From Gongronella butleri (taxonomy: Eukaryota; Mucoromycota; Mucoromycetes; Mucorales; Cunninghamellaceae), in the NCBI GenBank assembly GCA_025201375.1, contig JAIWZP010000043.1, positions 186,001-250,000 on the forward strand: DNA of 64,000 nucleotides, written 5' to 3'. The notes beneath the pieces are model-generated. The model worked only from the letters and a program-made list of their open reading frames with translations. It was not told the DNA's origin and ran no database searches. The translations under genes and the position numbers were made by a program. Shown piece by piece: positions 45,207 through 58,466 of the stretch (positions are counted from its first letter, which is position 1; every line of letters starts with the position of its first letter).

Positions 45207-46989
45207 ATGTCTCCAACAGTCACCATTCTCGGCGGGGGAATTTCGGGCTTGTCGGCGGCCTATTATATTTCGCGTCTTGCGCCGCACGTGCATGTTCGCC
45301 TTGTAGAAGCTAGCCAGCGTCTTGGCGGCTGGATCCACACGGATCGCATCGATGATGACCTCTTTTTTGAGGCTGGACCAAGAGCCATCCACCCCACAGG
45401 CCCAAGCGGCACAGCATTGCTCGACTTGGTAAGGCCCATCCCTTTTTTTTTTCGGGCTCTGAACGGATTTGTGATCTGTTGACCCGCTTTTTTTTTTTTT
45501 TTTTGTAAAAGATTCATGATCTCAACTTGCAGGACGAGGTTATTCAGGTGCCGACGACGCATCCCTCTGCTGTGCACCGGTATGTCGAGTACGAGGGCAT
45601 GGTGAATCAGCTGCCTGCTGGTCCGGGGGACTTGCTGTTCCGTCGTGCGCCTGTGATGGCGTCGGTGGTGCGTGCGGGCCTGATGGAGCCGTTCCGTGGC
45701 CGTCGGAGCGCCAATGATGGCGACGACGAGTCGCTTTACGCGTTCATCGAGCGGCGGCTGAACACGCACGTGGCGCTCAACCTGCTTGGCGCTGCGACGC
45801 ATGGTCTCTTTGCTGGCGACGCCAAGCGACTGTCCTTGCACGCCAATCTGCCGATTTTGGCCGCGTGTGAGCAAGCTGCCGGCAGCATTGTCCTAGGCAT
45901 GCTGCGCGGTAATTTCAAGATGGACAGCCCGCGCGAACGTGAATTGGTCGCATCATGCACACGAAAAGACCCGAATTGGTTCAAACAGATGCAGGAAAAC
46001 GAGGTGCTCGGCCTGCGTCATGGCGTCGACACTTTGCCACGCGCACTCGCCGCCTATCTTGCCAAACAGCCCAATGTCTCGATTGTTCTAGAAGAACCCG
46101 TCAATCACGTAGATCTCGACTCAACCACTTTGGTACGTAAAGAGTTAAAAAGAAAAAAAAAAGAACAAGAAAAAAGCAAATAAAAAAACGCGGAAAAAGT
46201 GTGTCTCACCCCTCTTTTTTTATTTATTTTTATTTTTTTTTTTAGAAATTGACGACGAGCAATGGCACTGTGCTCGAGACAGATCACATCATCTCTGCGC
46301 TGCCGTCAAATACGCTTGCGAAATTGTGCCCGTCCGCGCTGGAGCCATTGAAGAGTGAGCGGGTAGATGTGGCGGTGGTGAATTTGGCCTATACGACGCA
46401 TGACATTCCGTCGTTTGATCTCGATGGATTTGGCCTGCTTTGCGCACACCGCGACGCGTCGACGAGCTCCAAGCACCCCGGTCTGCTGGGCATCATCTTT
46501 GACACCAATTGCCTCGGCGAACAGGATGAACATCACGAAAAGACGCGATTCACCGTGATGGTCGGCGGGTGCAATTGGGACCTCGCGTTCCCAAGCTCCC
46601 CAGGGCTTGCCAAGGACAGTGGCGACGATGACGACGATGACGACGTGGCACGCAGGGCAATTGATCTTGCCAAGGCGGCAATGAGCTCGTATTTTGCCAT
46701 TGACGCGACTCCATGCCACGCACGATGCCATGTACTGCGGCAGGCGATTCCGCAATACACCGTGGGCCATCGCGACCGCGTGGCCGCCGTGCACAAGGCA
46801 ATGCGGCAGCAATTGGGCCATAAAATGAGCGTGACGGGTGCAAGCTACTTTGGTGCGACCATGGGAGATTGTGTCAAGCAGAGTAGAATGCTTGTCGAGG
46901 ACCTTGTGCAGCACGGCGCGCTAGGATCAAAGGAAGCCATTGTCACAGGACTTGAAAGGAGCACACAGCCTTTGTTTTACACGAATTGA
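45207..46989 (+). CDS. HEM14: Protoporphyrinogen oxidase
   Basis: Exons 45207-45428, 45512-46132 and 46246-46989 give 528 residues, the usual size. The N-terminus is a dinucleotide-binding fold with VTILGGGISGLSAAYYI, then the acidic end of strand two (VEAS) and RLGGWIHT. EAGPRAIHP is the conserved PPOX substrate-side motif. LYAFIERRL, LLGAATHGLFAGD and the C-terminal GASYFGATMGDCVKQS FAD-contact region also fit. The enzyme oxidises protoporphyrinogen IX to protoporphyrin IX, the penultimate step of heme synthesis, at the inner mitochondrial membrane. There is no long presequence, as in other PPOX. An Asp-rich loop (DDDDDDD) near 425 is an insertion of this species. Confidence 0.93.
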
Positions 46990-47149
46990 TTCCTTTTTTT
47001 TCCAGAATGGCATAATTGACCCTCCGATTCGACCAATAAAAAACGATGCATTCGAAAAATGGCCCATGTCTTTTTTTTTTTTTTTTTTTTACTCTTTCTA
47101 GAGCACTTTTTGAGTGTCTTGGCCGCTTTCTTTTCTCTTTTTTGCCAAA

Positions 47150-48100
47150 ATGTCGTTCCTTGACAGTCTTATTTACAGTTTCTCCAACATGTTTTCTGTT
47201 GGTCCGGACAGCATGGACGATGACGAGGGATGCTGCGGTGGTGCTGGGCCTGATGGGACGTGCTGCAAGGTTAAGATACCCGAGGTGCCTAAGAAAGCGG
47301 TGTCTGTGGGCACCTGTCAACAAAAACAAGAAATCAATGGCTGCCATTGTTCCCATGACAAGCCCACACTCAAGCTCATTGTATGTGGCTCCCTTTTGCC
47401 CGAGGAATCTGCCAAATTGACAGCCATTGAGAAGAAACCCCTCGACAGATACACTGTTTGCGCCATTGCCATGGATCAAGCCTGCTATGACTTGTTACTG
47501 ACCTCCTCGGTCGTCCTGATTGCCCTTGGCGACGTCGACGATTCTTTGGACAGGTAAAAAAAAAAAAAAAAAAAAGGAGTCAGCCACGAGGAAAAAAAAA
47601 AAGACAATTGGGCGCTCACAGGTCGCTTTTTTGTTTTAAAAAGGCTGATGGGCTGGATGAATGAGCAAATCCTAGCGAGTGCGCGTCCACTGGCGCACCT
47701 ACGGTACGGCGTCTTTTGCGCGCATGAGCGTGAGCACGATCTTGCTACGATTTTCGAGGAGAAATTACATCAATTGGGCGGCCAGCGGCTTCACGCGCTT
47801 GGTGGGGGCGATTGGGACGCGTGGACTGCGTCGATCGCTTCATCACTTGCCACAGTTGATCACACGCACGACCACCCGCATGGCGGCGGGCTGTCGGCCG
47901 GATGCACTGGCGGCATGATTGATGTCGAGGACATGGACCAGATCGCACGCCAAATCACCGCGTCAAAAAAGAAACGCGCCACCGAGCGCGCCGTTGTCAA
48001 TCGCCGTGGCCGTGCAAAACGCGCCATTGGCACACCAACAGCAAAAGCAGCCACCACAACTCAAGTCACCGTGTCTCCCATCACCGTCGGCTCCCTGTGA
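47150..48100 (+). CDS. TYW1-like flavodoxin-domain protein without a radical SAM domain
   Basis: Exons 47150-47553 and 47644-48100 give 286 residues ending in TGA. The N-terminus has CC pairs (Cys28-Cys29, Cys38-Cys39) and a CHC, like the Cys-rich leader of fungal TYW1. A flavodoxin-like core follows (about 74-195). LRYGVF, KLHQLGGQRLHALGGGD and WDAWTASIASSL align with the TYW1 segment that ends in a W-x-x-W/F helix. The phrase GGMIDVEDMDQI matches the DVEDLG linker that precedes the radical SAM part of TYW1. No CxxxCxxC cluster follows and the gene stops, then H2B comes next. The phosphate loop is atypical (CGSLLPEESAK). TYW1 makes the tricyclic base of wyosine in tRNA-Phe; whether this truncated relative binds FMN is unknown. 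Confidence 0.5.
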
Positions 48101-48555
48101 TCCTTTTTTTTTTTCATTCACCCCCCATTGGATACCCATTTTTTTTTTTGCAATAAAACCAGGTCAAATGCCTCGTTTTTTATTTATTTTTCACTGTCAC
48201 ACAGACCAGCTTGTCGCCCTTTTAAGCCAATTGGGTGAAGAATGACGACGCGACACGATGGCAAAAAAAAAAAAAGACAGAAAATACAGAAAATTCAAAC
48301 AGTAGGAACTAGATGTTGAGATTTTATTTGGGTTTGGGGCTATGAAAGGTCTGTACAGTGTGGTGGAATATACGAATTCGTAAAACTAGATGATGAGGAG
48401 GGGGAGCGAGGGAAATACTTATCGTTTCACGGAATGAAAAAGGGGGGATACTAATCACGCCCAAAAGCGAAGATGGGAGCGCGTTTCAAGTGAAGAGGGA
48501 AATGAAGATGAGAGACAGAGGGACAAGGAGAGGGGGGATCAAGCCAATTGGTAGC
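48101..48555. other. Convergent intergenic
   Basis: 3' regions of the TYW1-like gene (AATAAA near 48151) and H2B. No gene. Confidence 0.5.
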
Positions 48556-48915
48556 TTATTTGGACGAGGTGTACTTGGTGACGGCCTTGGTGCCTTCCGA
48601 GACGGCGTGCTTGGCCAATTCACCGGGGAGGATCAAGCGGACGGCGGTCTGGATCTCGCGCGAGGAGATGGTGGAGCGCTTGTTGTAGGCAGCGAGCTTG
48701 GAGGCCTCGGTGGCAATGCGCTCAAAGATGTCATTGACAAACGAGTTGAGGATGGACATGGCCTTGTTGGAGATACCAGTGTCGGGGTGGACCTGCTTGA
48801 GCACCTTGTAGATGTACGACGAGTAGGTTTCCTTGCGGGTAGCCTTGCGCTTCTTGATGTCGCCCTTGCTCTTCTTCTCAGTCGTCTTAGCGGGAGCCTT
48901 GCCAGCGGGAGCCAT
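48556..48915 (-). CDS. Histone H2B
   Basis: Intronless, 119 residues. It has a Lys-rich N-terminal tail, then the histone fold with [38 protein letters not shown] and [20 protein letters not shown]. It ends in [12 protein letters not shown], with the C-terminal Lys that is monoubiquitinated in H2B. It forms a dimer with H2A in the nucleosome. It is transcribed divergently from H2A, with 578 bp between the start codons and a TATA box 87 bp upstream. Confidence 0.98.
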   Translation of the reverse strand: MAPAGKAPAKTTEKKSKGDIKKRKATRKETYSSYIYKVLKQVHPDTGISNKAMSILNSFVNDIFERIATEASKLAAYNKRSTISSREIQTAVRLILPGELAKHAVSEGTKAVTKYTSSK

Positions 48916-49493
48916 TGTTACGTGTGTAAATAAAAAAAATGGGGGAAAAAAGGTAAAGAAGAAACAAAAAAAAAAAGAAAAAATCGGCTCGCACGGCGCC
49001 CTTTTATAGAATCCCTGGTCGCCTGACCCCCTCACAAGGGAAAAAAAAAAAAAAAAAATTAAACGGCCGCTCGCTGCCTTTTTGAAAAAAAAAAAAAAAA
49101 AACTGGGCGCGCCCGCCAGCCCGACGTCCTCCAAAAACCAGTCTCTTTTTCTTTCTTTGGTCGTTTTCACGCTTCCCCCGGCGCGTAAACGCGAAAATGA
49201 CGCGTGATCACGCCGAATCAGACCATTTGGAACACGATTAGCTGATAAAAAAAAATTTTTTCGTCAAATGCTCATGGTGTCCCCGCCATAGGGCGTCGAG
49301 CGTGTCACTGAAAAAAAAAAAAGACAAAGTGAGGCGAGCGCAGCGGTGTTTCAATGTCACAAAAAAAAAAGTGGGAGGACGATTGCTCCGCCCGAGAGTA
49401 TAAATACACCGCCCTTTTTTTTTTTCTTCAGAGTTATCCTTTTTTTCTTTTCTTTACACACTCTCCCTCTTTTAAAAAAACAACAAATTCAAC
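48916..49493. promoter_or_regulatory. H2B-H2A divergent promoter
   Basis: TATA boxes face both ways: TATAAAA on the minus strand at 49002-49008 for H2B and TATAAATA at 49399-49406 for H2A. Between them, ACGCGAAA (49189-49196) and ACGCGT (49200-49205) match the MBF/E2F-type cell-cycle box. This would fit S-phase expression. The region also has A-tracts at 49041-49057, 49085-49101 and 49309-49323. Confidence 0.6.
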
Positions 49494-49886
49494 ATGTCTG
49501 GTGGTAAATCTGGTGGCAAGTCTGGTGCTGGTTCCAAGTCGCAGACCCGTTCGTCCAAGGCCGGTCTTCAATTCCCCGTCGGTCGTATCCACCGTCACTT
49601 GCGCAACGGCAACTATGCCCAGCGTGTCGGTGCCGGCGCTCCCGTCTACTTGGCCGCTGTCCTCGAGTACTTGACTGCTGAAATTCTCGAATTGGCTGGC
49701 AACGCTGCCCGTGACAACAAGAAGTCCCGTATCATCCCCCGCCACTTGCAATTGGCCATCCGCAACGATGAGGAATTGAACAAGCTCCTTGGCCACGTCA
49801 CCATCGCCCAGGGTGGTGTCCTCCCCAACATCCACGCCACTCTGTTGCCCTCCAAGTCCAAGAAGGGTGCCTCCCAAGAAATCTAA
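49494..49886 (+). CDS. Histone H2A (SQE-type, H2A.X-like tail)
   Basis: Intronless, 130 residues. It contains [17 protein letters not shown], the histone fold with [19 protein letters not shown] and [19 protein letters not shown], and a tail ending SQEI. The serine of the SQE motif is the damage-signalling phosphorylation site of fungal H2A and H2A.X, so this is probably the major H2A. A poly(A) signal, AATAAA, lies at about 50065-50070; there is no histone stem-loop. Confidence 0.98.
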   Translation: MSGGKSGGKSGAGSKSQTRSSKAGLQFPVGRIHRHLRNGNYAQRVGAGAPVYLAAVLEYLTAEILELAGNAARDNKKSRIIPRHLQLAIRNDEELNKLLGHVTIAQGGVLPNIHATLLPSKSKKGASQEI

Positions 49887-52485
49887 AGGGCCTGTCCTTT
49901 TCCCCTTTATCTCTTTTCTTACTTCATATCCCCCCTTCCTTGTTTTAATTACTCTGCGCGACTCACAAATTCCCTTTTTCCTCTCGCCCATGATCTCGCC
50001 CAAATGATCTGATCCCCCCAAATCCCCCCATTCTCATACTCCCATCATCCGGATTCATTCTGTAAATAAAATCCTTGCTCAAAAAAAAAAGTCTCGTTGC
50101 TCTATGTCTTGCCACTGGGAAAAGGAAAAAAAGATGCTTGCCGAGGAACGTGGACCAGGTAATGGCTTGTCATTTTACAATTTTGGGTAATTATCGCCTC
50201 GGAAGCATGATTGCATAATGGAATGCGCGTCAGCTTGCTCGATCTTTGTTGAAAGTGGATGGAATGATGCGAAAATAAGCACGACAAGAGGGGTTACAAG
50301 ACCTCTATGTGTGTCTACAAGCGAGTTTGTATTTTTTTTTTTTTTTTTCGTTGGCACTTGACAATGGCGAATTGCCTGGCGCGGTCGGGCTCTCAATTTT
50401 TGCTCTATTGAGAGTGGACAGCGCTGTACCAGGACCATGCGCGACAAAGGGTGCTTTAGGGCGTCAATGCGTGCCTGCCGTGCATTTTTTCTTTTTTTCC
50501 CCTTTTTTATGTTATCAAACGTGCAGATGGCAGCGCGTCGTGTTATGGTCATGGCGTGTGGGACCGTGTCACGCGTGCGCACGATGAATATCATGACAAT
50601 CGCTGGGCGTGGCCAAAAAGCAAACTGGCAGCTTCAAGGGCAAAAAATGGCGCGTACGTAAAATGGAATTGAATGGGATCAATCGCCCAGACACACGTGC
50701 AAGCACTGATCCACGCGTCCTTGGACTTGAAAGAGATAAAGTGGACACATAGCATTGATAAAATCTTGGTTGGGCGCGAATGTGGATGAGACATGCTTGC
50801 CGCGATGTGTTTTTTGCCTTTTTTTTTTTTTTTTACTGGAGGACGTGCCTGAATGCAGTGCGCCCCAGCATGGAGGTTGACCATTTCACCGAGAATAAAG
50901 AGCAGGGCACGACAAAAGACCAAGTGGGGCCGCGACCCGATCAAAAAAAAACATTGTATTATTATATCGTACGGCACCCCGTTTTTTTTCCATTCGAAAA
51001 GCGCGTCAAAATGGCGGGTGAGACGCTCTGCACCTTCCTAATTAGGCAAGTCCAGGCGCGAAACGCGTCGTTCTTCATGATGGCTATCATTGTTCATTGG
51101 AAGACACTGGGTGATTCAAATTTCTTCAAATTTTGTATGTGTCCTCTGTGTAATCTTCTGCAAAAGGCCTGTAAAGATGGCGAATTTTCGCTGCCGTGAG
51201 AGCAAGTGACACGTTTCTCATTTAAAAAGCAACAAGACTGGGAATGGAAACACTTTGAGAGATCAACCAGCTCATTTTTTAGCATGTCGAAAAAAAACAT
51301 CAAAAAAAGCATGCAAATGCGTGACAGACTGATAGATGGCTCCAATACTATCCAAAAGATACCATGGCAATCAGCATTTTCAAAAGCAAAAGTCGCGCAT
51401 ATGATACGTAGCAGACGTTTTTTTTTTTTTTGCTTTTATTGGTGGTGTGATCACGCGTCGTTCGCGTGATTTCGGCCTGAAAATGCTAAGAGCGCGGTTC
51501 TTGCGTGTCGTAATTCCATGTGTTATCGGCCGAGCACTCCAGAAAAAAAAACGGATTGAATGACTCAGGGCTGTTTACGAGGAACAATGGGACGCGCTCG
51601 GCTGCGGTGGATGATCTGTGCCGCATTGTGGCACCTCGTTGCCTATTTTTGCCTCCGGTTGCACAAACAGCGCTCCACCAATGAAGTCTCATTGAATCGG
51701 CGCCATAAAAAAATAGTTTTTGCTTACCAAAAGCGGCCTGAATAACCTACAAACTTGTAGTCTCCTCTTTCTCCTGAGTGTCTGAAGTTGCAGCGGGTTC
51801 CACCCACCCATTTTTTTCTCATGCCCTCTTTTCCATCCCCCCTTCCCACCAGATGACGTCGCAGCGGCGATTGAATCTTGAAAATTTTTTCTTTCCCAAT
51901 TTTTTTTTCTTTCAGTGACGCGCCCCCTTTCCTTTTCCCTCGTCGGACCCGCGTCAAGGGGGGCGCGCGCTCCTGAAAGAAAAAAAAAACTTTTTTTTTC
52001 ATCCTTGTCGCGTGAGCACGTGATCTTTATCTTCAAATCCGCGTTTTTTTTTTTTTTTTTTTTTTTGCGCGTGCCCATCCATTGCTACTCCCGCGTGCAT
52101 CCAACCCCATGTGCATCACACCAAGTGCTCATATCATAATTTCAAATGCAAAGTCGTTTGCCCGTGTTATCTCGCGATTTTCGATTTTTTTTTGTCCGTA
52201 ATTGCCCGTGTCGCTCGTTTTCACACGTTCCAAAAGGCGAGACAAGCACATGGAAGGGATTATTTCTGCCAAAAGCATTGCATCTTTTTTTTATTTACTG
52301 GGAAGGATGATTATGAGATGACTATGGAATAAAGAGCAGGGAAAAAGATAGACTGTACAAGCAGATCACGAAGGAACCGTGGATCTGAACCATAGATGAT
52401 TTCCTGTGATATATGGAGAAAAAAAAAAGCGGAAGCAAGTGTCAAGGTGTTTGGGGGGGGATATGGGAAGAAAAAAAAAAGGGAT
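49887..52485. other. Intergenic between H2A and H3, no gene seen
   Basis: 2.6 kb without a recognisable gene. It holds the H2A 3' UTR, T-runs (50333-50348, 50818-50834, 52044-52066) and scattered ACGCG words. The longest frames lack any family pattern. Confidence 0.5.
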
Positions 52486-53614
<1,129 letters not shown>

Positions 53615-53992
53615 ATGGCTGGTCGCGGTAAAGGTGGTAAGGGTCTCGGCAAGGGTGGTGCTAAGGTAAGCCCCAAAAGAAACCTGTCTCGCTCTTTAGC
53701 ATGTTTGATTGACTCTTTTTCTCTTTTCCAGCGTCATCGCAAGATTCTTCGTGACAACATCCAAGGCATTACCAAGCCTGCTATTCGTCGTCTTGCTCGC
53801 CGTGGTGGTGTCAAGCGTATCTCTGGCCTCATCTACGAGGAGACCCGTGGTGTCTTGAAGGTCTTTTTGGAAAACGTCATCCGTGACGCCGTCACCTACA
53901 CTGAGCACGCCAAGCGCAAGACCGTCACCTCTTTGGACGTCGTCTATGCTCTCAAGCGCCAAGGCCGTACCCTCTATGGTTTCGGCGGTTAA
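53615..53992 (+). CDS. Histone H4 with one intron
   Basis: Exons 53615-53665 and 53732-53992 encode 103 residues. The tail is [17 protein letters not shown]; the intron sits exactly after this Lys16 codon (phase 0). The fold follows with [36 protein letters not shown] and [18 protein letters not shown], ending YGFGG. The intron is 66 nt with a pyrimidine-rich acceptor. The other three histone genes here have none. AATAAA at about 54138 marks polyadenylation. Confidence 0.98.
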   Translation: MAGRGKGGKGLGKGGAKVSPKRNLSRSLACLIDSFSLFQRHRKILRDNIQGITKPAIRRLARRGGVKRISGLIYEETRGVLKVFLENVIRDAVTYTEHAKRKTVTSLDVVYALKRQGRTLYGFGG

Positions 53993-55966
53993 GCAAAACC
54001 TCCCCATTTTCTCGCCCAAATCATATCCCCCCTCCACATGTTTTCTTTCACGTAGTCCTTTACATTCTAATTGTCTTTCCACCCCAATGATCCCCCCACG
54101 ATATCTTCTGTCCGCATTCTGTACATAAAACGATTCGAATAAATTCCCCAATTTGTTGAAAGAAGAAAAAAAAACGTCCTGCTGTGACGCGCAAAAAACA
54201 AGGAAAAAAAAAGAGGAGCCTCAAAAAGACGTCGTGGCGCGCCATTGGTGCGTGAGGTTGCTTCGACATGGGACCAATGGCGCAAGAAGCACGCGTGTCA
54301 ATGAAGAAGAAAAAAAAAAAAGGGAGGCCGTGGCTCGTTCTCACACAGTCAACAAAAGCCGCCAAAACGCTTGTAATGATGAAAAACGCGCGTGTTTGCT
54401 ACGAATACAATGAGTCAATGACGCGATGGTCTGCGTGGAACGTGATCTTTGTATTTTTTATTTTTTATTTTTTTGGGGTTTGTCTGGTGAATGCAAGTGT
54501 GGCGCGACGATCGCAAAAAAACAGGTGTCGTTTGCAAGGATTAGGATGAAAAGGAGACCGTTTCGAGCGTGGGTACAAGGAATAGGAGATTTCCGACATC
54601 GCCCGAGGGCTCGGAGCAAAGAAGCGGCACACAGCGAATTGCACTGGTGTTGTGTTGGTGTCGTTGAGACCAGGGCAGGTCGAGAAAAAAAAATCATTTT
54701 GCAAGTTGCAGCTTGCACTGCGATAAGAAATGCACTGCCAAATTTAGGCGCCAAAACACATCATGTGCCCAATTGAGCGTACCGCGCGTCCATTGGACCC
54801 CCGATGATCCATATCCGCGTCGGAGCTGGAAGACGCCAATCTTTTTTTTTTTTTTTTTCGTGGACGCGTTTTGGTCCCCCCTTTGCTCGTGTTAGGCGTC
54901 AATCCCATGGTTTCCAATGCCCAGCGTGATCATCATTACCCAATGCAAACCGCCTGACGTCATCGAACTAGATCAGGCGATTCGATGGTTTCCATGTCAA
55001 ACGGCTGCATATTGAGCAAATTGAGCAACAAGAAGCAAAAAAGTGGGCACACAGCAGGCGCGAAAGGTAGCCTGTTGTAGGGTCGTCATGAGGGCGAAAT
55101 GCTCCGGTGCTCATGCCTGTGGGCACATTGGTGTAACAAAATCCGCCAAAGAGCCATTACATATGGCGATCACGCAAAAAAAAAGGGGGGTTAAAAGCGT
55201 AAGCGGGCCTCATGAATGCGAAGGGGACGAGAATGGCTCATTCGCGATCGCAAGGAGGAGACTTTTGCACGGAAATCAGACTCATCGCAGTGTCATTCAA
55301 AATGAAACTTGTGCTTTTCCCCCTATTTTCATCCTTTGCGCGTCACATAGCCAACTTCATCGCAATGCTTTGCTGGCTTTGAGCGTGACGGGTGCACTGC
55401 ATAATGTGGCAAAGTAAAAAAAAAAAAAAGGGAGCTGGGCTGCATTCAGCCGAGCACGACACGTCATTTCTCAATTTTTAATATTTTTTTGAATGCCCGC
55501 GTGCTTGGACGAGCTTTGCGCTCATCCATTGCTTGGCAATAGTTTTTCTTCCAATGAGCAAGTGAACCAAAGACAAGTGGTCGATTCCAAGCAAGGCATT
55601 CAAACTGTGGAAAAAAAAAAGCAAAAATGAATTTTTTTTCGCGCCATTTTCTCTCGCTTTGAACGCGGTATTGGTTGACGAATGCAGGTGACGCGTTCTA
55701 GAATCAGCAAAACGTGGCAACCTTTTGCTTGTTTGCTTGCATTGTAGTCCTTGCTTGGCTTTTGTTTGTGTGTTCCAAGCGTCAAAGGGCGCCTGTCGCG
55801 CAAACGCCACTGGTCACACGTCGTCGGAGCCAATCACGGCAAGTGACACAATGCACATTGCTGCAGAAAAGAGGGGGTCAACACATCTTTAGCATTATAA
55901 AAAAAGGGCCAACCCCTGCCTCTTTTTTCTTCTTTTTTTTGCATTTTTCTTTCTATTTTGGACGCC
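53993..55966. other. Intergenic, no gene seen
   Basis: H4 3' UTR followed by about 1.8 kb with A-tracts and short frames without family features. A TATA-like TATAAAAAA at about 55896-55904 precedes the acetyltransferase gene. Confidence 0.5.
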
Positions 55967-56555
55967 ATGACATTGCCTTCAGAACGTTATGTGCTTCGAC
56001 AGGGCACGGAAGCGGACGACGATGTGCTTGCGACCAATTACTTTCGGCTGTACATGGCGATGGGCTTTAAAGAGTCGGACATGATGGACGATTGGAAGGA
56101 ATATACGCTCAAAAAGATTGCGCACTCGCGCACGTCGCAGGAAGGCAAGTCATTTGTGGTCACTGACACGCAAGACGGCAATAAGATCGTGGCGAGCGGC
56201 ATGGCACATCTTTTCAGCTGGGACAGTCTGCATCCGCACATCTTTAAGCCGACGGCGGTGCGCCAGGGGTACATTTGGGCGGTAAGTGTTCCATGCACAC
56301 ATGACGAGGAATTGGGGGGAATTTTAATCGAGAACCAAACATTTTTACGACCAGATCTTTGTGGAACCTGAGCACCGCCGCCATGGCTTGGCTACCAAGA
56401 TCGTCCAGGCTTGCAATGCCTACTTTAAGGAGATTGGCTGCACGGATAGCAGGCTTTTTGCGTCCGACACAGGCAGATTGGTGTACGAGCGCATTGGCTT
56501 CACACAGGTCGACAAATTCTGCGTAGACATGATGATGTCTCTCGACAATAAATAA
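55967..56555 (+). CDS. GNAT-family N-acetyltransferase
   Basis: Exons 55967-56281 and 56355-56555 encode 171 residues. The fold runs from SERYVLRQGTEADDD through a strand with VASGMAHLFSW to the acetyl-CoA binding motif IFVEPEHRRHGLATKIVQAC. Its R-R-H-G-L-A is the R/Q-x-x-G-x-G/A pyrophosphate loop. The last part, LFASDTGRLVYERIGFTQV, is the usual GNAT C-terminal strand and Tyr-containing helix. The enzyme would transfer an acetyl group to an amine; the substrate cannot be read from the sequence. The single intron falls just before the acetyl-CoA motif. Confidence 0.85.
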
Positions 56556-58466
56556 AAACACGTCAATGCCACTTGAATGGCCAAAAAAAAAAATCGAAAT
56601 CGTCCTTTTTCGCCTCATGTCCTCATTTAATCATCGCAATGCCACAAGGATGCGCTTATTTGAAAGGGAAAGCGCACCATAGAATATACAGCTTCAAAAG
56701 ATGGTTTCATTATAAATTAAATAAAGCATGATAAGCGATTAAAATACGGTAAAAATGCTGAATTGCGATTGTGTCGACTTTTTGTGCGTCGCCGCCCTGG
56801 ATGAAGCTTGTGCCATTGGAAAGAGCAACGCTCGGACCGCATTTCTCATCGGCTTAGCTCTCGCGACCGACAGAATTCGTACACTCGTACAATGCAAATC
56901 AAAGATTTAAAGCGCCATTTGGTCAGCAACGGGCAATCACAGTAAGACATCCCTCCTGGCTTATTGGATGTGAAACGAAGGTAATCCGCTTCTTTGCCGA
57001 ATGAACCTATATTAATGGCCCAACGTACGACCAAATTGGATCGAGAAATGCCATTTTCTAAAATCAGACGTTTTTCGTCATTTTCTCGACGACAAGTATC
57101 GTTTTAAACCCGAAACCCGTCTCAACGTAAAGTAGGAACATGCGACCCCCAAGGGGGATTAGGGGGATTAGGGGGCGCAGCTGTCACGGGTCATGGAGGG
57201 GCGCTACATGCAAACGAAAAACTGAACCGATTTGAACACCGAGAAGAAAATGAAAACGTGGGTCTGCAGAATGATGCGAAACTTACACACAAGATGCGTC
57301 ACATGGCAAAACGACGGTAAATGCCAAGAAAGAGCGTCATCGATGTGCTCATTGGCGAGCAATTCCCGAAACTGGATAAAACTTTGCGCGCGAATGGCGT
57401 CTCTGGAAAGCGCTCTAGACGCGTTCTGACGCATCCATCTGCAAGTCAGGTCCGAGACACATGAATTTGACGAGTGCCGAAAGTGTATATCACCACGTTT
57501 GACCCAGGGGTTCACGCGTCAAAAATCACTATGTAAATGCGTCGCGTCAAAATCATCGCAAATCATCACTTTTACATTGATCTCGAGCATCCACATAGGC
57601 AGCACGTCGCACTCTTTCCAATGAGATTACTTTCAAGACACTGCGACTAATCCTCGTTGAGTTTGACTTGGTACGAAAAATTGCAGCCTCTAGCGTTTTA
57701 CGCGGAAACCAGCCAATGGACCGTTCTTTTTTATTTCATTTTTATCGGTTTTCCATGCGCGGTTACCATATGGTTGAATGGCGCCGTGATCCGAGGACTA
57801 AAATTTCAAGATTTTCCCGTCCTCGACTGTACCCCTAGGAAAATCGGCCATTTTCGAAAATCATCATTTGCGCGCCATCCAGCGGTCACAGATCTCTTGG
57901 GACGGGCTCATTCGAGCGAGCAAGCGTGGAATTCTTGATTCAAAGAGCAAAAGGGACTCGGTGGCATGTAATTTCAAGGGCGAGCGGGCAAAAAAGACCA
58001 TTTACATGCCTTACTTGTGAATTTGTCAACAGGCACGTCATCGATTGTCAATTTTGTTTACACGACACGAGTCAAGAGAGACAACGAAAAAGTGCCTGAG
58101 ATGTTTCTCGTTCGTTGTGTTTCGTATTTGGTGCGCGCCACGTGGTTCTTTTGTCAAAATTGAATTCTTTTGGCTTCATCCGTGGGGAATACACGACTTT
58201 TTTTTTCTTTTTTATTTACAGGACACAGGGCGTGTGCTTTTAGCTTGACTATGAGGTCTGGAGGACGGTGATCAGCTAGACGTGTCACGCACAATGACCA
58301 GACTTGATGAAAAAGTGGCCAGTGTGGACCAAATAAAAGGCAATTGAAACCCCGCCAGGGTCCTTTTTTTGTTCGGTTGTTCTTTCTCGTTTCCGATATT
58401 TCACTCTTTGCTTTGTTTGATCGTTTGGCTTCATCTGCTTGTGTTTTTCAAAAGGGAGTGTGACTC
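56556..58466. other. Intergenic with a telomere-like G-rich motif
   Basis: No gene recognised. A CCCCCAAGGGGG palindrome is followed by two GATTAGGGGG units (57146-57175). The CCCGAAACCCGTCTCAACG phrase near 57110 recalls one near 17350. Confidence 0.45.

Noticed and set aside
50591..50977. 128-codon minus-strand frame between H2A and H3
   Set aside because: It depends on a T/A homopolymer and has no recognisable domain or splice context.
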